A stretch of DNA of 64,000 bases from Serilophus lunatus (taxonomy: Eukaryota > Chordata > Aves > Passeriformes > Eurylaimidae), in the NCBI GenBank assembly GCA_013399895.1, contig VXBA01002621.1:62001-126000 (forward strand). Reading direction: 5' to 3'. The notes beneath the pieces are model-generated. The model had not been told where the DNA came from and ran no database searches. It saw nothing but the letters and a program-made list of their open reading frames with translations. The first letter of the stretch is position 1. Every line of letters starts with the position of its first letter. Both the position numbers and the translations under genes were made by a program. Of this stretch, positions 13,501 to 24,269 are shown piece by piece.

Positions 13501-14284
13501 AAACTTCGCTGAAGTCAATGAGAGTTCAGGGAGGAGTGTGTGGAGAGGGAGCTCAGGTCTGTCAGCTCAGATGTCCTCTAGCACCATCGCCAACTTGCAA
13601 ACCCCAATATGTGGGGGAAAGAAAGAAAGAGACAATGCTGTGTGAGCAGGCCGCCATTTAGATCAAGGCATCCTTCTGCTTCTCCTTCTGCCACTTCACT
13701 TCTGTAGACCAAGCGCTTTCCAGAGAAGTGCACCCGATTACAAAAAAGGGAATGCCAGCCAGCCTTGGCTAACTGAGCCTCCTGAACAGTTAGAACACAG
13801 CTTCGAAATGCTGTACACACAGTATTAGAATAGCAGCAGAATAACCCCAGGTGGGACCTTCGTCCTTCTGCTGCATCCGCTGATGCACGAGTGTAACTTT
13901 CCTCTCGGAACAGCTTTGACTGTCACTTTGCCCCCGTTCTCCGTTCCCTCCGGCGACGGGGAACCGGGTACGGGATGGGAGAACTCCGCCGCCCGGCCAG
14001 TGCTCTGTCTCTCTTGTCTGTATGTCCCCGCGGCCCCCCGCGTACGATCCCGCTCCGCTGCCGCCCGCCCCGCGCCCCGGGCTCGCCCCGTCCCCGCTTA
14101 CCTCGCTCGCAGCCAGCGGGGCCTCGGCCGCCCCCGGGGGCGCAGCCGGGCCGCCCCTCGGCGCCGAGCAGGGCACAGGAGCTGCGNNNNNNNNNNNNNN
14201 NNNNNNNNNNNAGACCTGCCCCGGCCCGCGGACTCCGGGGATCGCCCCTAGCACCAGCGCCACCACGAAGCCGGCGAATGTCAT
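1..14284 (-). CDS. PRSS12: PRSS12 (neurotrypsin), 5' part; continues past the left edge
   Basis: Secreted multidomain serine protease. In mammals it is released at synapses and cleaves agrin. Five coding exons are seen, in transcript order: 14284-14102, 7110-6972, 5076-4898, 4220-4070 and 723-545. They encode a signal peptide (MTFAGFVVALVLGAIPG), an N-terminal region broken by a 25-N gap, and SRCR domains 1 and 2. All junctions are GT-AG and the phases join (1, 2, 1, 2, 1). SRCR hallmarks are visible: EGTVEVY and EGRVEVY, WGTIC and WGTVCDD, VVCRQL, CPQKMAAAVTC and HNCGHKEDAGVSC. The combination of this signal peptide with these SRCR domains matches neurotrypsin rather than other SRCR proteins. 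SRCR3, SRCR4, the zymogen-activation site and the trypsin-like domain must lie beyond position 1, since no SRCR3-like exon is readable in 1-544. The kringle expected before SRCR1 is either hidden by the gap or degenerate. Confidence 0.95.
545..723 (-). CDS. PRSS12: PRSS12 exon 5: second half of SRCR2
   Basis: 179 nt, the same length as the second SRCR1 exon. It encodes GVAKAWGQAYFGEGSGPV, EVQCTGNELSIEQC and HNCGHKEDAGVSCTPLTG. The donor is GTACTT at 544. This is the last coding exon of the gene inside the window. Confidence 0.95.
724..4069 (-). other. PRSS12 intron 4, no recognised feature
   Basis: AT-rich single-copy-looking sequence. A 121-codon open frame on the plus strand (3291-3656) has no recognisable domain and no exon support. 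I see no transposable element. Confidence 0.7.
4070..4220 (-). CDS. PRSS12: PRSS12 exon 4: first half of SRCR2
   Basis: 151 nt, acceptor TCACAG, entering in phase 1 and leaving in phase 2. It encodes PIRLAGGSNAHEGRVEVY, GGQWGTVCDDQWDDADAE and VVCRQLGL. The donor reads GTTTGT, a weaker site than its neighbours. The phase and the join to exon 5 support it. Confidence 0.93.
4898..5076 (-). CDS. PRSS12: PRSS12 exon 3: second half of SRCR1
   Basis: 179 nt between a TTACAG acceptor and a GTAAAA donor, entering in phase 2 and leaving in phase 1. It encodes EKGTAKHIPFSGLG, the VRCQGDEENILLC segment and CPQKMAAAVTC, completing SRCR1 with its C-terminal cysteines. Confidence 0.95.
5077..6971 (-). other. 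PRSS12 intron 2, with a small direct duplication
   Basis: Largely featureless. At about 6208-6253 a unit of the type AGCAAGCAAAA-TCACTGC-TT occurs twice about 24 bp apart, a local tandem duplication. The smaller intron 3 (4221-4897) is also without recognised features. Confidence 0.6.
6972..7110 (-). CDS. PRSS12: PRSS12 exon 2: first half of SRCR1
   Basis: Begins after a CTAG acceptor in phase 1 and ends at a GTAAGT-type donor in phase 2 (139 nt). It encodes SVRLQGGKNEFEGTVEVY, then WGTIC, HWDNNDA and VVCRQLALG, which is the conserved N-terminal half of a scavenger-receptor cysteine-rich domain. Confidence 0.95.
7111..14101 (-). other. PRSS12 intron 1, about 7 kb
   Basis: First intron of PRSS12. 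It holds the TA microsatellite at 7472-7507 and otherwise AT-rich sequence in which I recognise no exon, RNA gene or transposable element. I looked for a separate kringle exon on the minus strand and saw none. Confidence 0.65.
7472..7507. repeat. TA dinucleotide microsatellite, palindromic
   Basis: A nearly pure TTTATATA...TATAAA tract made of two TA runs separated by TTT. It is self-complementary and could extrude a hairpin. Length variation between individuals is likely. Confidence 0.9.
14102..14284 (-). CDS. PRSS12: PRSS12 exon 1: signal peptide and N-terminal region, interrupted by 25 N
   Basis: The ATG at 14284-14282 opens a hydrophobic signal peptide ending near Arg19-Gly20 and closely resembling the mammalian neurotrypsin start. 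After the gap (14187-14211), one frame reads 28 codons up to a GTAAGC donor at 14101. That frame is the one whose phase joins exon 2. The frame before and after the gap agrees only if the true gap length is 2 modulo 3, so 25 is a placeholder. The proline-rich segment and most of the kringle are not visible. The donor itself is less certain than the other splice sites, because the real one could lie inside the gap. Confidence 0.75.
14187..14211. other. Assembly gap (25 N) inside PRSS12 exon 1
   Basis: A run of 25 N within the GC-rich first exon. The reading frames on the two sides disagree at this length, so it is not the true size. The missing sequence should encode the proline-rich segment and most of the kringle. 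Confidence 0.98.
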
Positions 14285-14720
14285 GGTGCCAGTCCCGCCG
14301 GCTCGGGTCCATCTCCCCCTCTCATCGCGCCCGGGATGCGAGGGGGGGAAGGCGGGGCCGCGGCGTCCCGCTAATCCCCCTCGCCGCACACCCCTCCCGC
14401 GGGGGCAGGGCGAGCGAGGCGCGGGGCTGCCGGCTGCCTACCTGCCGCAGCCTGCCCAGCCCGGCCGCCCCCCGTTCCTGCGTTGCCCGCTGTCCCGCCG
14501 CAGCTCACCCCGCTTCTTTCTCGCACTTGGGGCTCCCCTACCAGCCACCACCTCTGCCCTCATACCGCGGCTGTAGCTCCCCAGATTTCCGACAGCCTCA
14601 CAAAGAGCAGAAGGAGCCCGGGCAAAGCCCAGCCTGGAGCGCGCAGCTTCAGGGTGAGAGGGACAAAACGGACCTGCAGGGCGGCCGGGGCGGCAAAGGG
14701 ATGGAGAGAACCCCAGACGT

Positions 14721-17700
14721 GTCAGCGGGGAACAAAGGGGCTGGAAACAAATGCCGTGAAATGTCTTCGAGGCTTTAGCATTATCCCAGCCCCATGTGCT
14801 TTGAATAGTAATCTGCTTATTCCCAAACGCTGCCGAGGTCTGCATGATCTGTTATCTCTGATTTCCGTTTTCCACCAGGATAGCTGTTAGTTACTTTTGC
14901 TTCTTTGTGTTACACTGTTTAGTTTGGGTTAGTTGCTTTTTAATCTACCTCTGGTTTTAATCTATGTTGTTCATATATTGCAGAGTCCAACTCTGCCTGA
15001 TGGAGTGTGCACCCTTTATTTGGAGATTAGTCTGTAGAGAGTCTGTAGATTCGCCTCTCCATAGAGTCTTTTTTCCTCTCTCATTTTTTTTTTGTCTGGA
15101 AACTGATAATCTGATTTCTAGGCAAGCACATCAATATTTCCACAACTTTTCTTTCTGACTAGAGTAAAAGAAAGAGGTTGCTTTCTGCTTTCCGTGCAGG
15201 ATGTCATGTATATCCAGTAAACAGTGCCCTTCCTTTAGCAGCCTCCAAACTGTTCAGTAGGTGCAAAATGTAATTTTACCAGTTTAAGCATTTGTGTATA
15301 AGAACAAAAAGCTCCAGAGCTCTGTGGTTAATTTCTTATTGCAGCATTAGTTTGTACTTTAATCACTCACAAACTCGAATACTCTGCTGGGGTTTCTACA
15401 GCAACATTGTCTCTGTCACTTTTTTGTGGATAGAAGCACACAGACTGTTCTTTCTTGCTGAGGTTTCCTCTGGGAGTATGTATATGCATTAGTTTAGAAA
15501 ACATCAGAACTTGGAAGAGTTTAATTTGTTTTCAAAATACTTGAATATACACAAGACATTGGCCTAAAAGCAGCTCATCATGGCCATATTTAAATTGTCT
15601 GAAATTCTGTTTCTGTCATGACAAGTTGGTTGCTTTTATCCTTCGGAAGGACCAGTTTAAAAGCATGCTCAGCCTAGCTGGTTAAGGCTTCCTTCATTTC
15701 CTAGTAAACACTTTTTGGGATCACAGTAACAGCAATATTTCATTTTTCCCTGACCTAAGCTCTTTTTCCACCCCCTTGCAGTGTGGAAGAGGAAGGGTTC
15801 TGCTGATTAGCACAAGGAGAAAGAGAACAGAGTATGATGAATCTTGCAAAACGCTTCAGGCAAAGCTTTGAGCCTGGCACTTATTCATGTATTCTGATTG
15901 CATTCGCCTCCCCTAGGTGTGTGGGCTAGCAGGAACCTCACACGCAGTGAACTTGCTTTACCTATGTAGGTTAGGAGGGGGTTTGTGCTTGAGGCTGCAA
16001 AATGGTACTAAGCAGGAGGTGGGGGGGAAAGAGAGGAAGCTACACAAGGGAAAAGGTTTGGAAGTAACTAGCGTTCTAAAAGAGGCATCAAGAAGAAAAA
16101 AACAAATGTCATAATCATTCCCTCCCAAGAAAAGGTTCAGGTTTAATTGAATGATCCACACGTACAGATTTCACTCTTGAACATTTTAATTTTTATCATG
16201 ATGTAATCTTATAAGGATTATAAGGAGCCTTGATTTGTTTGAATAACTGTAAATGATCTTTCATTATGACATGAGGTCTGTTAATGCTACAGGAAATAAT
16301 GCTTTTGAAACAGTTTACAAATTAGGGGCTTGGTCTGGCTTCCATTTAAGACATGGATAATAGTCTCACTGCAAAAAGGAGGGGCCCTTTTCTAAGAAAT
16401 CCTGGATCTGCTGCAGTTTGTATTTCCAGGCTGAGTGCTCTGGACTTTGGTTGCAGCTTCTGTCTTGGCTGGAGCATTTACAAGTGTCTCCCCCATATGG
16501 TTTCTTGTGTGTTTGAACTGTGTGAGCTCATGCACAGTTTGTCCTTTGGCTGTGGCACTTAAAGATGCCACATATAAAATCACTTTTATCTGCTTGACTA
16601 CTTTTATCACACTTGTAGGAAGCTCATTATCTCTGTGACTTCTACCTCTGTCACATTTCTCACATTCAGTTAAAAATTACTGGGAAGAGCAAGACAAAGT
16701 AAGAGTTACATGGACAGACTGTGTTTTTGAGACCTTTGATTCTTTTGGACATCACATGTAAAATAACAGTAAGAAACTGCACTATGCTTTAAGGGTAGAC
16801 TTCATACATTTATAAAACAAGAAACAAAGGCTTATTACTCTGATAAAGCTGTTAAGAGCTTTAAAAAGATGTCAAATACTGAATGTGCTTAGTGCATTTG
16901 GTTGCCTTAAAAAGTTTACTCCTTGCTGTACAAAACTGTTGAAAACTCATTCACAAATTGAATTAGAAATGAAAAGGAAAGAAAAAAATATGTTTACTTC
17001 AGAAAATAGACAAATAGTTCTTTGGAAAGCTCAAAAGGTCACCATGAATCTGGGCGTTACATACAACTTGGATCCTGAAATTACAATATCCAACTCTTTA
17101 GAAAAAAAATTGGCTCAAAATGCTGAAAAATAATAAATCTTTGGAAACTGTGTGAGTTTTACTTCTGCAGCAGCCCTGGGGTTTAAAGTCACTAATCTGT
17201 GTTTAACAAGGCCTCCATTTTTATAGGGGAAAAAAAAGAGGCTTGTTTTGGTCTTTCAGGGTTGGTAGAGAAAATAATCCATTGAGATGGCATTGTAGTG
17301 TGTGAACTGGCTTCAGCTGAAGTACGTAGCAATTCTCCCTTCTGCAAAAGATTTTCAATACTCTGTGCACAGAGGTGGTACCTATTGACAGCAATCCCGT
17401 GGAAGCCCATGGAACAACGCTCATGACCAACATTAGGAAATCTGTGCTCTGTACTGACAACTTTCATGAGAGCAGTTGTAGGAAATGATCTGCCAGAATA
17501 GGTATTAATTTCTGTACAATTCCACAGGGTTGGCTCCCACCCCTCCCATTTTTCTGTGCATAGATTCCTCAGGTTATCTGAGAAATGGAAGCAGTAGAAA
17601 TACTCACCTAATACGGAGCAGCATGGGTTATTCGTATCTGCAGAGCTTTAAAGGAAACTTACACAAGAGCTTCCTTCTGCCTAATAGCTTTCTAAAAGCA

Positions 17701-19514
17701 CTTGGTAGTTCTTCCCTGTCGCTGGCTCTGCTTTTGCATCAATTGTGTGAGGGTACAGGCTATTAGAGGACTAATTTTTCAATAAATGGTTCTTGTGAAT
17801 ATGAGAATGTATCTCCTGGGTGAGTTACACATGCAAAAATAGTAGTCCTGCAATTCAAAAACGTAATACCCGGCATTTAAAATTCATCTGGAGAATCAGT
17901 CTAATTCTGCTCCCATTTTGAATCAATTGCAAAATTCACTGATTAGCCTCTTCCTGTGTTCAGGAAAGCTGCTTACCTTTATTTTTGAGTAGCTCATGCA
18001 GTATGGTGTCAGCAGAGATTTTAGAAAAGCTGAGCACTTCCAGCTGTTGGTGGAATTCAGTTAAAGTACTATTGGCAAGTGAAGGCCTGAGTCAGTTCTA
18101 TCTTGCTGCCACTGATAGCCCTAACCCCAGGTAATTCCCTCCTGCATTCCCTCCTGCCCAGGTTAGCGTCAAACAGCAGCACAGATGTGACAGATCAGGG
18201 ATGGGCTTACTTCAGGCAATGAGAAATGTGAGAAATTCCCCAGGGAAAGAAATACAAAGCAGAGAGAATGTAGTCAAACAGCCAGGCACAGCACATTTTA
18301 ATTAAATTGTTTTCAGCCTATCCATCTAATAATTTCTTACTATTATTTATTCACACAATACGCTACTCTGGGGCCAAAAGATCAAGTGCTGGAATCAATG
18401 GAAAAACTTATGCACATGACCTGGTGGGCACTGGGTGAGATCAAACAGCAGCACACAGGGGCTGAAATCAGGACTAGGAGAAGGAAGCAAGGCTTCACAC
18501 AAAGGAGACTTCCATGTGCAAAATGAGCCATGGAGCGGGTGCTGAAATGAGTCAACATTTTTAGGATATAAGTCAGCGCTCTTATAAAATAATTTTATCC
18601 ATTAGTGTCATTCTTTTAACTACATGGGCAGCAGAAATTTGAAATGCTGCCAAGTCTGACTCAAAATTAATTTGGGTTTGTGCTTATATGGAACAGTCCT
18701 TTTGTCCATAATTCCATATAAGCTCCACAGGGTGACCCTGCATTACACAGGATGTAACTGAACAGCCTGTAATTGATGAGGTTTCCATTACCACATAACA
18801 CAGTGCACACAGTAATGAGATCACAGAAAAACGTTTTTTGAAGTGTGAAGTACTTTGTTGTATAACCTGAGTTCATGTTATAAGGCAGTAAGAAACCTGA
18901 TTTCCTGGAACAAGGCAGCAGGAGACCCGAGTGCCTGGAGCAGTTCAGTACACAGGAGCGTATGTGCCTAACCTTGGGTTAAACAGGCACAATTAAATAA
19001 TTGCAGCTAAAGCTGAAAGATAAACTGGGTCTTGCAAAACTGGGGAACACTTTAATACAGTGAATGGAAAAAATTCTATTTCAGCTGAGAGAGTTGAGAC
19101 ACAGCTTTTGGTCCTGTTCATGCAGTCACAATGCAATGGTGTCAAGGCTGGTTTTTTTGTATTGTTTCCATGAGCAATCTCCAAGCACTCCCTATGGTCC
19201 TCTCCCAGAAGGACCAGTTAGCACACTTGGGATGTCTGTGGGATGCCATGTGGCAGAGTGGGGAGTGAGACTGGAGTGTGAGAGCAGGAGTGTCCCAGCC
19301 TGTGTGTGAATACAGCAGAGGTGCTGCTTTAGTTTCTGATGCTTGGAATGGGAAGGAAATGTGCCATCCCATAAGCTGCAGTCTGTTAACTAGGTGAAAG
19401 GTGAAGTTGTGTAGCCAGTCTATTAATAAACACATTTAAAGAGGCAAGAATATGCCAAAGAGGATATTTTGAAGAGACAGAGTGGAAAATTATATTTGTT
19501 AAGAAACAAATTTA
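14721..19514. other. Intergenic, PRSS12 to METTL14, proximal part
   Basis: About 4.8 kb of AT-rich sequence upstream of PRSS12. Apart from the short degenerate repeat at 18882-18970 I recognise nothing. The open frames present are short and lack domain-like sequence. Confidence 0.6.
18882..18970. repeat. Degenerate 30-bp tandem repeat
   Basis: Two adjacent 30-nt units begin AAGGCAGTAAGAAACCTG (18882) and AAGGCAGCAGGAGACCCG (18912). A third, weaker copy runs to about 18970 and shares CAG, ACAGGAG and GTGCCT positions. It looks like an old minisatellite remnant. Confidence 0.55.
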
Positions 19515-19870
19515 ATGTAATTACACATAGAATTACACATAGAATTAATAAGGCTGGAAAAGACCATGGAGATCATCAAGTCCAACCTTTACCTAGGTTA
19601 ACAACCTATCCAACATCAGTCTAACATCTCTACCATCTAAACCATTTAAACCACCTAAACCATACCACTAAGTTCATCATCTAACCTATCCTTAAACACA
19701 TCCAAGGACGGTGACTCCACCACCTCCCTGGGAAGCCCATTCCACTGGGAGATCACTCTCTCTGTGAAAAAGTTCCTCCTGATATCCAACCTGCTAAGAA
19801 ATGGAACTTGAGGTCCAAACCTGACTACCCTGGGTGTATGTGGGATTCGGTACTCAAGTTGGCCCTTTAA
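19515..19870 (-). mobile_element. CR1 LINE 3' fragment, minus orientation
   Basis: On the minus strand this translates in part as RRNFFTERVISQWNGLPREV and VESPSLDVFKDRL, the conserved end of the CR1 reverse-transcriptase ORF. It is followed by the CR1 3' UTR motif (GGACTTGATGATCTCCATGG) and terminal ATTCTATG-type repeats near 19520-19545. The copy is 5'-truncated, as is usual for CR1. The left boundary is set by the terminal repeats, and the right boundary is approximate. Confidence 0.88.
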
Positions 19871-21871
19871 GGGAGAGAAAATGTGGAAGAAAAAAAAATA
19901 TTCCTCATAAGACATGTTTTGGACTATTTTCATGTAGAAGGTGGCCTTTACAAATCAGTGGACATTAGATAAGCCTGCCACAGAGCAGGATGATGCCTTA
20001 TTTATCCAAAACATCCACTGTCAGTGAGGACAACTGGTTCACAGAGCTGAGATATATGACCCTCTACAATTTCCTCTGACTTTCATAGGTTAGAAGGTTC
20101 CCTGGCATTAAATAATGCTTTATTAATGAAGCTGTTTCAATAAGTTCTTTTCTCACAAACAATGCAGGAAGTCCCTTCCAGTGTTTTTTTGTCTGGAATG
20201 GTAGCAAGTGTCATCTCTTTGTTCATAAATAATATTTTAAAAATATTTTGTAGTAGTATCTATTTGAGAATTTTGCATTTCATTGTTGTGAAGCGTAAGT
20301 ACAACGAAAATCCCAAACCACAGTGAGTGAGTCAGGGTTGGTTTGTGTTTTCATTTTCCACCCAAACCAAGTCTCACCTTCCCATTACCAGCAATGCAAT
20401 GAGGCATTTCTGATATTTCCTACAGGAATTCTTCAGCGTCCTGCAGAAAATCCAACAGCAACATACACACAATGTATAAATAAGGCTTTTTCTTCTGTGG
20501 TTTCAGGGGGATGCAGGAATTACTTCAGTGCTAAGGTACAAACATGCAATTACCCTTCAGTTATTTGATTTATCTTCATTAAATAAGACATTGTAACCAG
20601 GAATGAGAAAGGATAAAGTGGGTTACAGCTACATTTTTATACCTTTAGGCAATTATTAAAATACAACTATAGCATATTAAATGATGTAAAATAAAAAGAG
20701 AGAGGGAAAGTTATAAATATTTGTTGAAGCAGGAATAGTTTTGTCCATGAAACCATATTTAACATATTATAAACTTTGAATATTTAAATGTTTTTGATCC
20801 TAAAAAGCAGCAAGCACTTCAGATTAGGATAAACCTTATTATGAAGGCATTTGGTCATGTTCCTTTTTCCATCTTTCCCCTCCTGTATATGTGTACAACT
20901 ATAATTTGGCCCATGTATTTTATTTATTTAACAAAATATTTTGTAGGGAACCCATTTTAAACAAACCTATTTAATAAAATATAACTCAATAGATACGACT
21001 TTTAAGACTTCTAGTACTAAAAGGTCCTATTAACATAAAAATACTGCTAATATATTTTAAAAATTACATACTAACATGTTTCAATACACATTTTCTTAGA
21101 GGTAGAGAAGAATCAAATACAATTTCCTTGTCAGTTACTGTTATTTAAGTTTGGTCTTTGTTGATCTCCAAGTGCTGGACTAATTGACAATGTAAAGAAT
21201 TTTCCATATCCCATATTTTCCCAAAAGTCTGTTTTGTATCTATTATTTTTAATCAGTTCATGGGCAGACTTTTAGAAAGATACTGCTCTTATATGTAACT
21301 TGAGAAGTTTATTGTATGAACTTGAAAACAATGTCTCACAAAGTTAGAACAAGAAAGCAATCAGGATTTTGCCACTTCTTATTTTTTATCTCTATTAGGA
21401 TAAAAAAAAGAGACCCGAACCATTTTAGAGATATTCAAATGTCCCTTCTGCTACATGTTGCATACTCTTGACTCGCCACTGAAATAGAGGTTTGGTCAAC
21501 ATTACACAAATTTATTCCTACCTGTTTTTAACATTTTGAGGTTTTGAGAAAGAAATCATAAAAGCTGCATTCTATTATTATTAATAGTTTTGGATGTGAA
21601 CATCATTATTTCAAAGGATCACATATTCTCATACTGAAGAGAAAGCTAAAAAAAAAAAGCCACTTTGTATTTATTTGAAAGGAGACATTGGAAGCACTAG
21701 AGCTAATTTTAAACTATCTTTTGTTTTACTCACAATTTCAATTATTTGAGAAGTTTAGCAGTTAAGGAGGGGAATATATTGTTAAGTGTATATAAACCAT
21801 GTTCTGTTGGCTGTATTGGTTAATAATTTCATCAAGATCAGTGAGAATTCTCATGTTAGTGAATAGATGCT
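19871..21871. other. Intergenic AT-rich stretch, nothing recognised
   Basis: Very AT-rich sequence between the CR1 fragment and the probable LTR. I see no gene, RNA or transposable element. Conservation, which I cannot test, would be the only way to single out an enhancer here. Confidence 0.55.
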
Positions 21872-22584
21872 TGTACTAGTTTGAAATCAAACCAGTGGGA
21901 GATCGCAAGTCAGAATTATAATTTAATAGAAAAAAAAATTAAAAGAAATAAATAAATGCAGAAGTACAAGAACACTGACAAAGTCAGATACACCCTGACA
22001 CTCTATGGTAATAGCAGTCCAAGCAAAGCAGTTCCGTTAAAGCAGTGATCCTATAAAAAGAAAAGGGGTGAGAAAGTCCAATGGTAGCTCTGGTCCTCTG
22101 GGAGTCCAGTAGGTAAGCGCTCCTGTGGTGTTCAGTGTCTCAGCTTATATCCAGGATGGAATAGTTGTCTCCTCCCTCTGGGCAAAACATCTCACAATGG
22201 GATGGTGAGTCATGTGATAAGGCCTGATGGGCCCATTAACAGCAGATAGTCCAGGAAGGAGCTATCTCTGAGTCATGGGGCGAGGCATTGATGGCCCATT
22301 AACAGAAGATANACTCTTCCTCATCTTGAACTTTTCAACTCTCCTGGAAAAACTGGCATGAGCCTTCCTTGATTGGCTCTGAAGGTGGCGTTACCTTCTG
22401 GTGGACCAATTTATGGCCTACCCAGGAGATCCTGGAGAGATTTACTGCAGAAAGGTGTCTGTGTTCCTTCAAAGTTTCAGGGAGTGAACAATGTGTCTTT
22501 GTTCTAATGGCCTTCAGCAGGAAGGGCTCATTAGAGCTCACCATTTCTTACATTACACTACTAACATATCTAAACACTACAACA
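21872..22584 (-). mobile_element. Probable avian endogenous-retrovirus solo LTR
   Basis: A block of about 710 bp bounded by TG...CA on the minus strand: it starts TGT(TG)TAGTGTTTAGATATG and ends CAAACTAGTACA. LTR-like order on that strand is a U3 with a 63-bp-period duplication, a GGATATAAGC TATA-like box near 22145-22155, and then a T-rich stretch with TTTCTATTAAATTATAA that could carry the polyadenylation signal. I saw no gag, pol or env sequence beside it, so it would be a solo LTR. The ends are approximate and a clean target-site duplication was not resolved. Family assignment is from memory of similar bird LTRs. Confidence 0.6.
22206..22311. repeat. Two 43-bp repeat copies inside the LTR, each with TGAGTCA
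   Basis: Copies at 22206-22248 and 22269-22311 both start TGAGTCATG and share TGATGG, CCCATTAACAG and AGATA segments. TGAGTCA is the AP-1 consensus. Duplicated enhancer units are common in LTR U3 regions. A single N at 22312 follows the second copy. Confidence 0.8.
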
Positions 22585-22872
22585 TGAATCTTATTCACTG
22601 AATCAAAGCATAACTCTAAAACTGCCTACAACATGGACTCCACTCATTAGCGAAAGCAAAATTCTATCAGCATTACATTTCACAATGTTGTTACCATTTA
22701 CAAAAAATATAAATCTCAGTAGTTCCTAGCTTGCTTTCATGAATACATATAAAACTGGAGCAATCGTTTCAATATAAAAGTGATGCACAAAGATGTATTT
22801 TTTATCTGTGCCTTCGTTCAACATTTCAGTTGAAATTGTAAAAGGCAGCCACGTACACTTTAAAATGTGTGA

Positions 22873-22896
22873 GGGTTAGGGTTAGGGTTAGGGTTA
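22873..22896 (+). repeat. Interstitial telomeric repeat, four GGGTTA units
   Basis: Four perfect GGGTTA hexamers in a row in AT-rich single-copy DNA, about 290 bp from the probable LTR. This is the vertebrate telomere repeat. Short internal arrays of this kind are usually explained by telomerase-mediated or other break repair. No subtelomeric sequence surrounds it. Confidence 0.93.
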
Positions 22897-24269
22897 GCTA
22901 TCGACAGCTGTGAGGAGGTTCTGTACAAGCTTTGTACTATTGAACTATGTTTCTTGCAGATAGAACAGCACTGGCATTTGTGCAGACCTGTGACACACAT
23001 TTGCACTTACATTGCCTTCATTAGCACCGAATGTGGGTGGAAGGGATGAAGGGGGACAGATGAAGGAGGGGGGCAGAGAAGAAAAATTCTCCTGCTGTAA
23101 ATATTGGCAAAACAACCTGGTTTCTTATAATCTTCAATGTTGGTTCAATCATCCCTTATTCTTCTTGACTTGTGACTGATGTTCCTTTCTTATCTCATCA
23201 TCATGCTTTCCCTATTGCCATTTTCTTGATAATCTAGTATCTATGTGGAATTACACGTTCCAATTTACTATTTTCATATTTAATATCTTGGCCGGGATAA
23301 TGATATGTTAACTAAAAGGTAAAAGTAAAGATTAGCTGTGGATACCCAGGAAAATACTAAATAATGTTGAAAACAAAAATGGCAAAGTACTGAGCATTTC
23401 AGGTAATATACAAGAATAATTTTCTGGAATACAAAGACTTCAGATGTAAGGGCTTTTCAGTGTACAAAGCTGCCATATACTGTAACATTGTGTACAGAAT
23501 CATCTAGTCACAAAACACTTCTGAGACAAAGTAATGGTACTATAAACAAATAAAATATGCACAGGTACCATATTTAAACATAAAAATATCTAGAATTGAT
23601 TTGCAGGTATGATAGGACACAATTTCTGACTATAAGATAAAACTGACAGTATCATTTTAATACCTTGTGTGAAAAACAAAATCAGGAAAGTGATATATAA
23701 TATTTTCTGATGTCAATGCTTCTAGAGTTAAGTCTCTAAGTCGGAAAACACTGGGATGTATAGAAATATGGTTCTTTGTTATTCAAACCATGACAAATCC
23801 ACACTTTTAATGCTTTGGTTTGTAATGCTAAAGCCAGCAGATGTCACATCCTTAGATTTGTGCTGCCCTTCAGTGGATCAAATTCAACTCAGTGGTAGCA
23901 GAAACTATCACTGAGGTTCATATAATTAATAACTGGAGATTTGCTCCTGCCTCACTAAGGACCCGGGATTAAAATGAGAAATGGGGCCATTTGGGGGGCA
24001 ATGGTAAAATGAGAAGGAGTAAATACAGGGTTAGATGCAATACATTGGAAAGTGGCACTCCATCCCCTCTTCATGTGCTATATTTTATGGCACACAGAGT
24101 CATGTCTGTTAAAAAGCCAGCTGTATTTCAACACATTCTTTGAATGTGGTGGGAAGCCAATAATGTCTGGTCTCCAAATGAAGTGGGACTTGGGGGGAAA
24201 AAAGGTAAAAAGGCTATATAAATTAACATATTCAATTTGTAGAACAGAATAAACTAGACTAGACTCCAA
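22897..24269. other. Intergenic, nothing recognised
   Basis: AT-rich sequence with no convincing gene, RNA or repeat family that I can identify. Confidence 0.55.

Larger units (their letters stand above)
13930..14720 (-). promoter_or_regulatory. PRSS12: CpG island at the PRSS12 5' end
   Basis: A very GC- and CpG-rich block in an otherwise AT-rich stretch. It spans the start codon and signal-peptide exon and extends about 430 bp upstream of the ATG. Many CCGCCC and CCCCGCC GC-box-like strings are present. I saw no TATA box at a convincing distance. A CpG-island promoter with dispersed start sites is inferred. The transcription start itself is not visible from sequence. Confidence 0.75.

Noticed and set aside
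13790..14845. Several long frames on both strands around the PRSS12 first exon
   Set aside because: They come from GC-rich, stop-poor CpG-island DNA and run through the N gap. Only the signal-peptide frame has family support.
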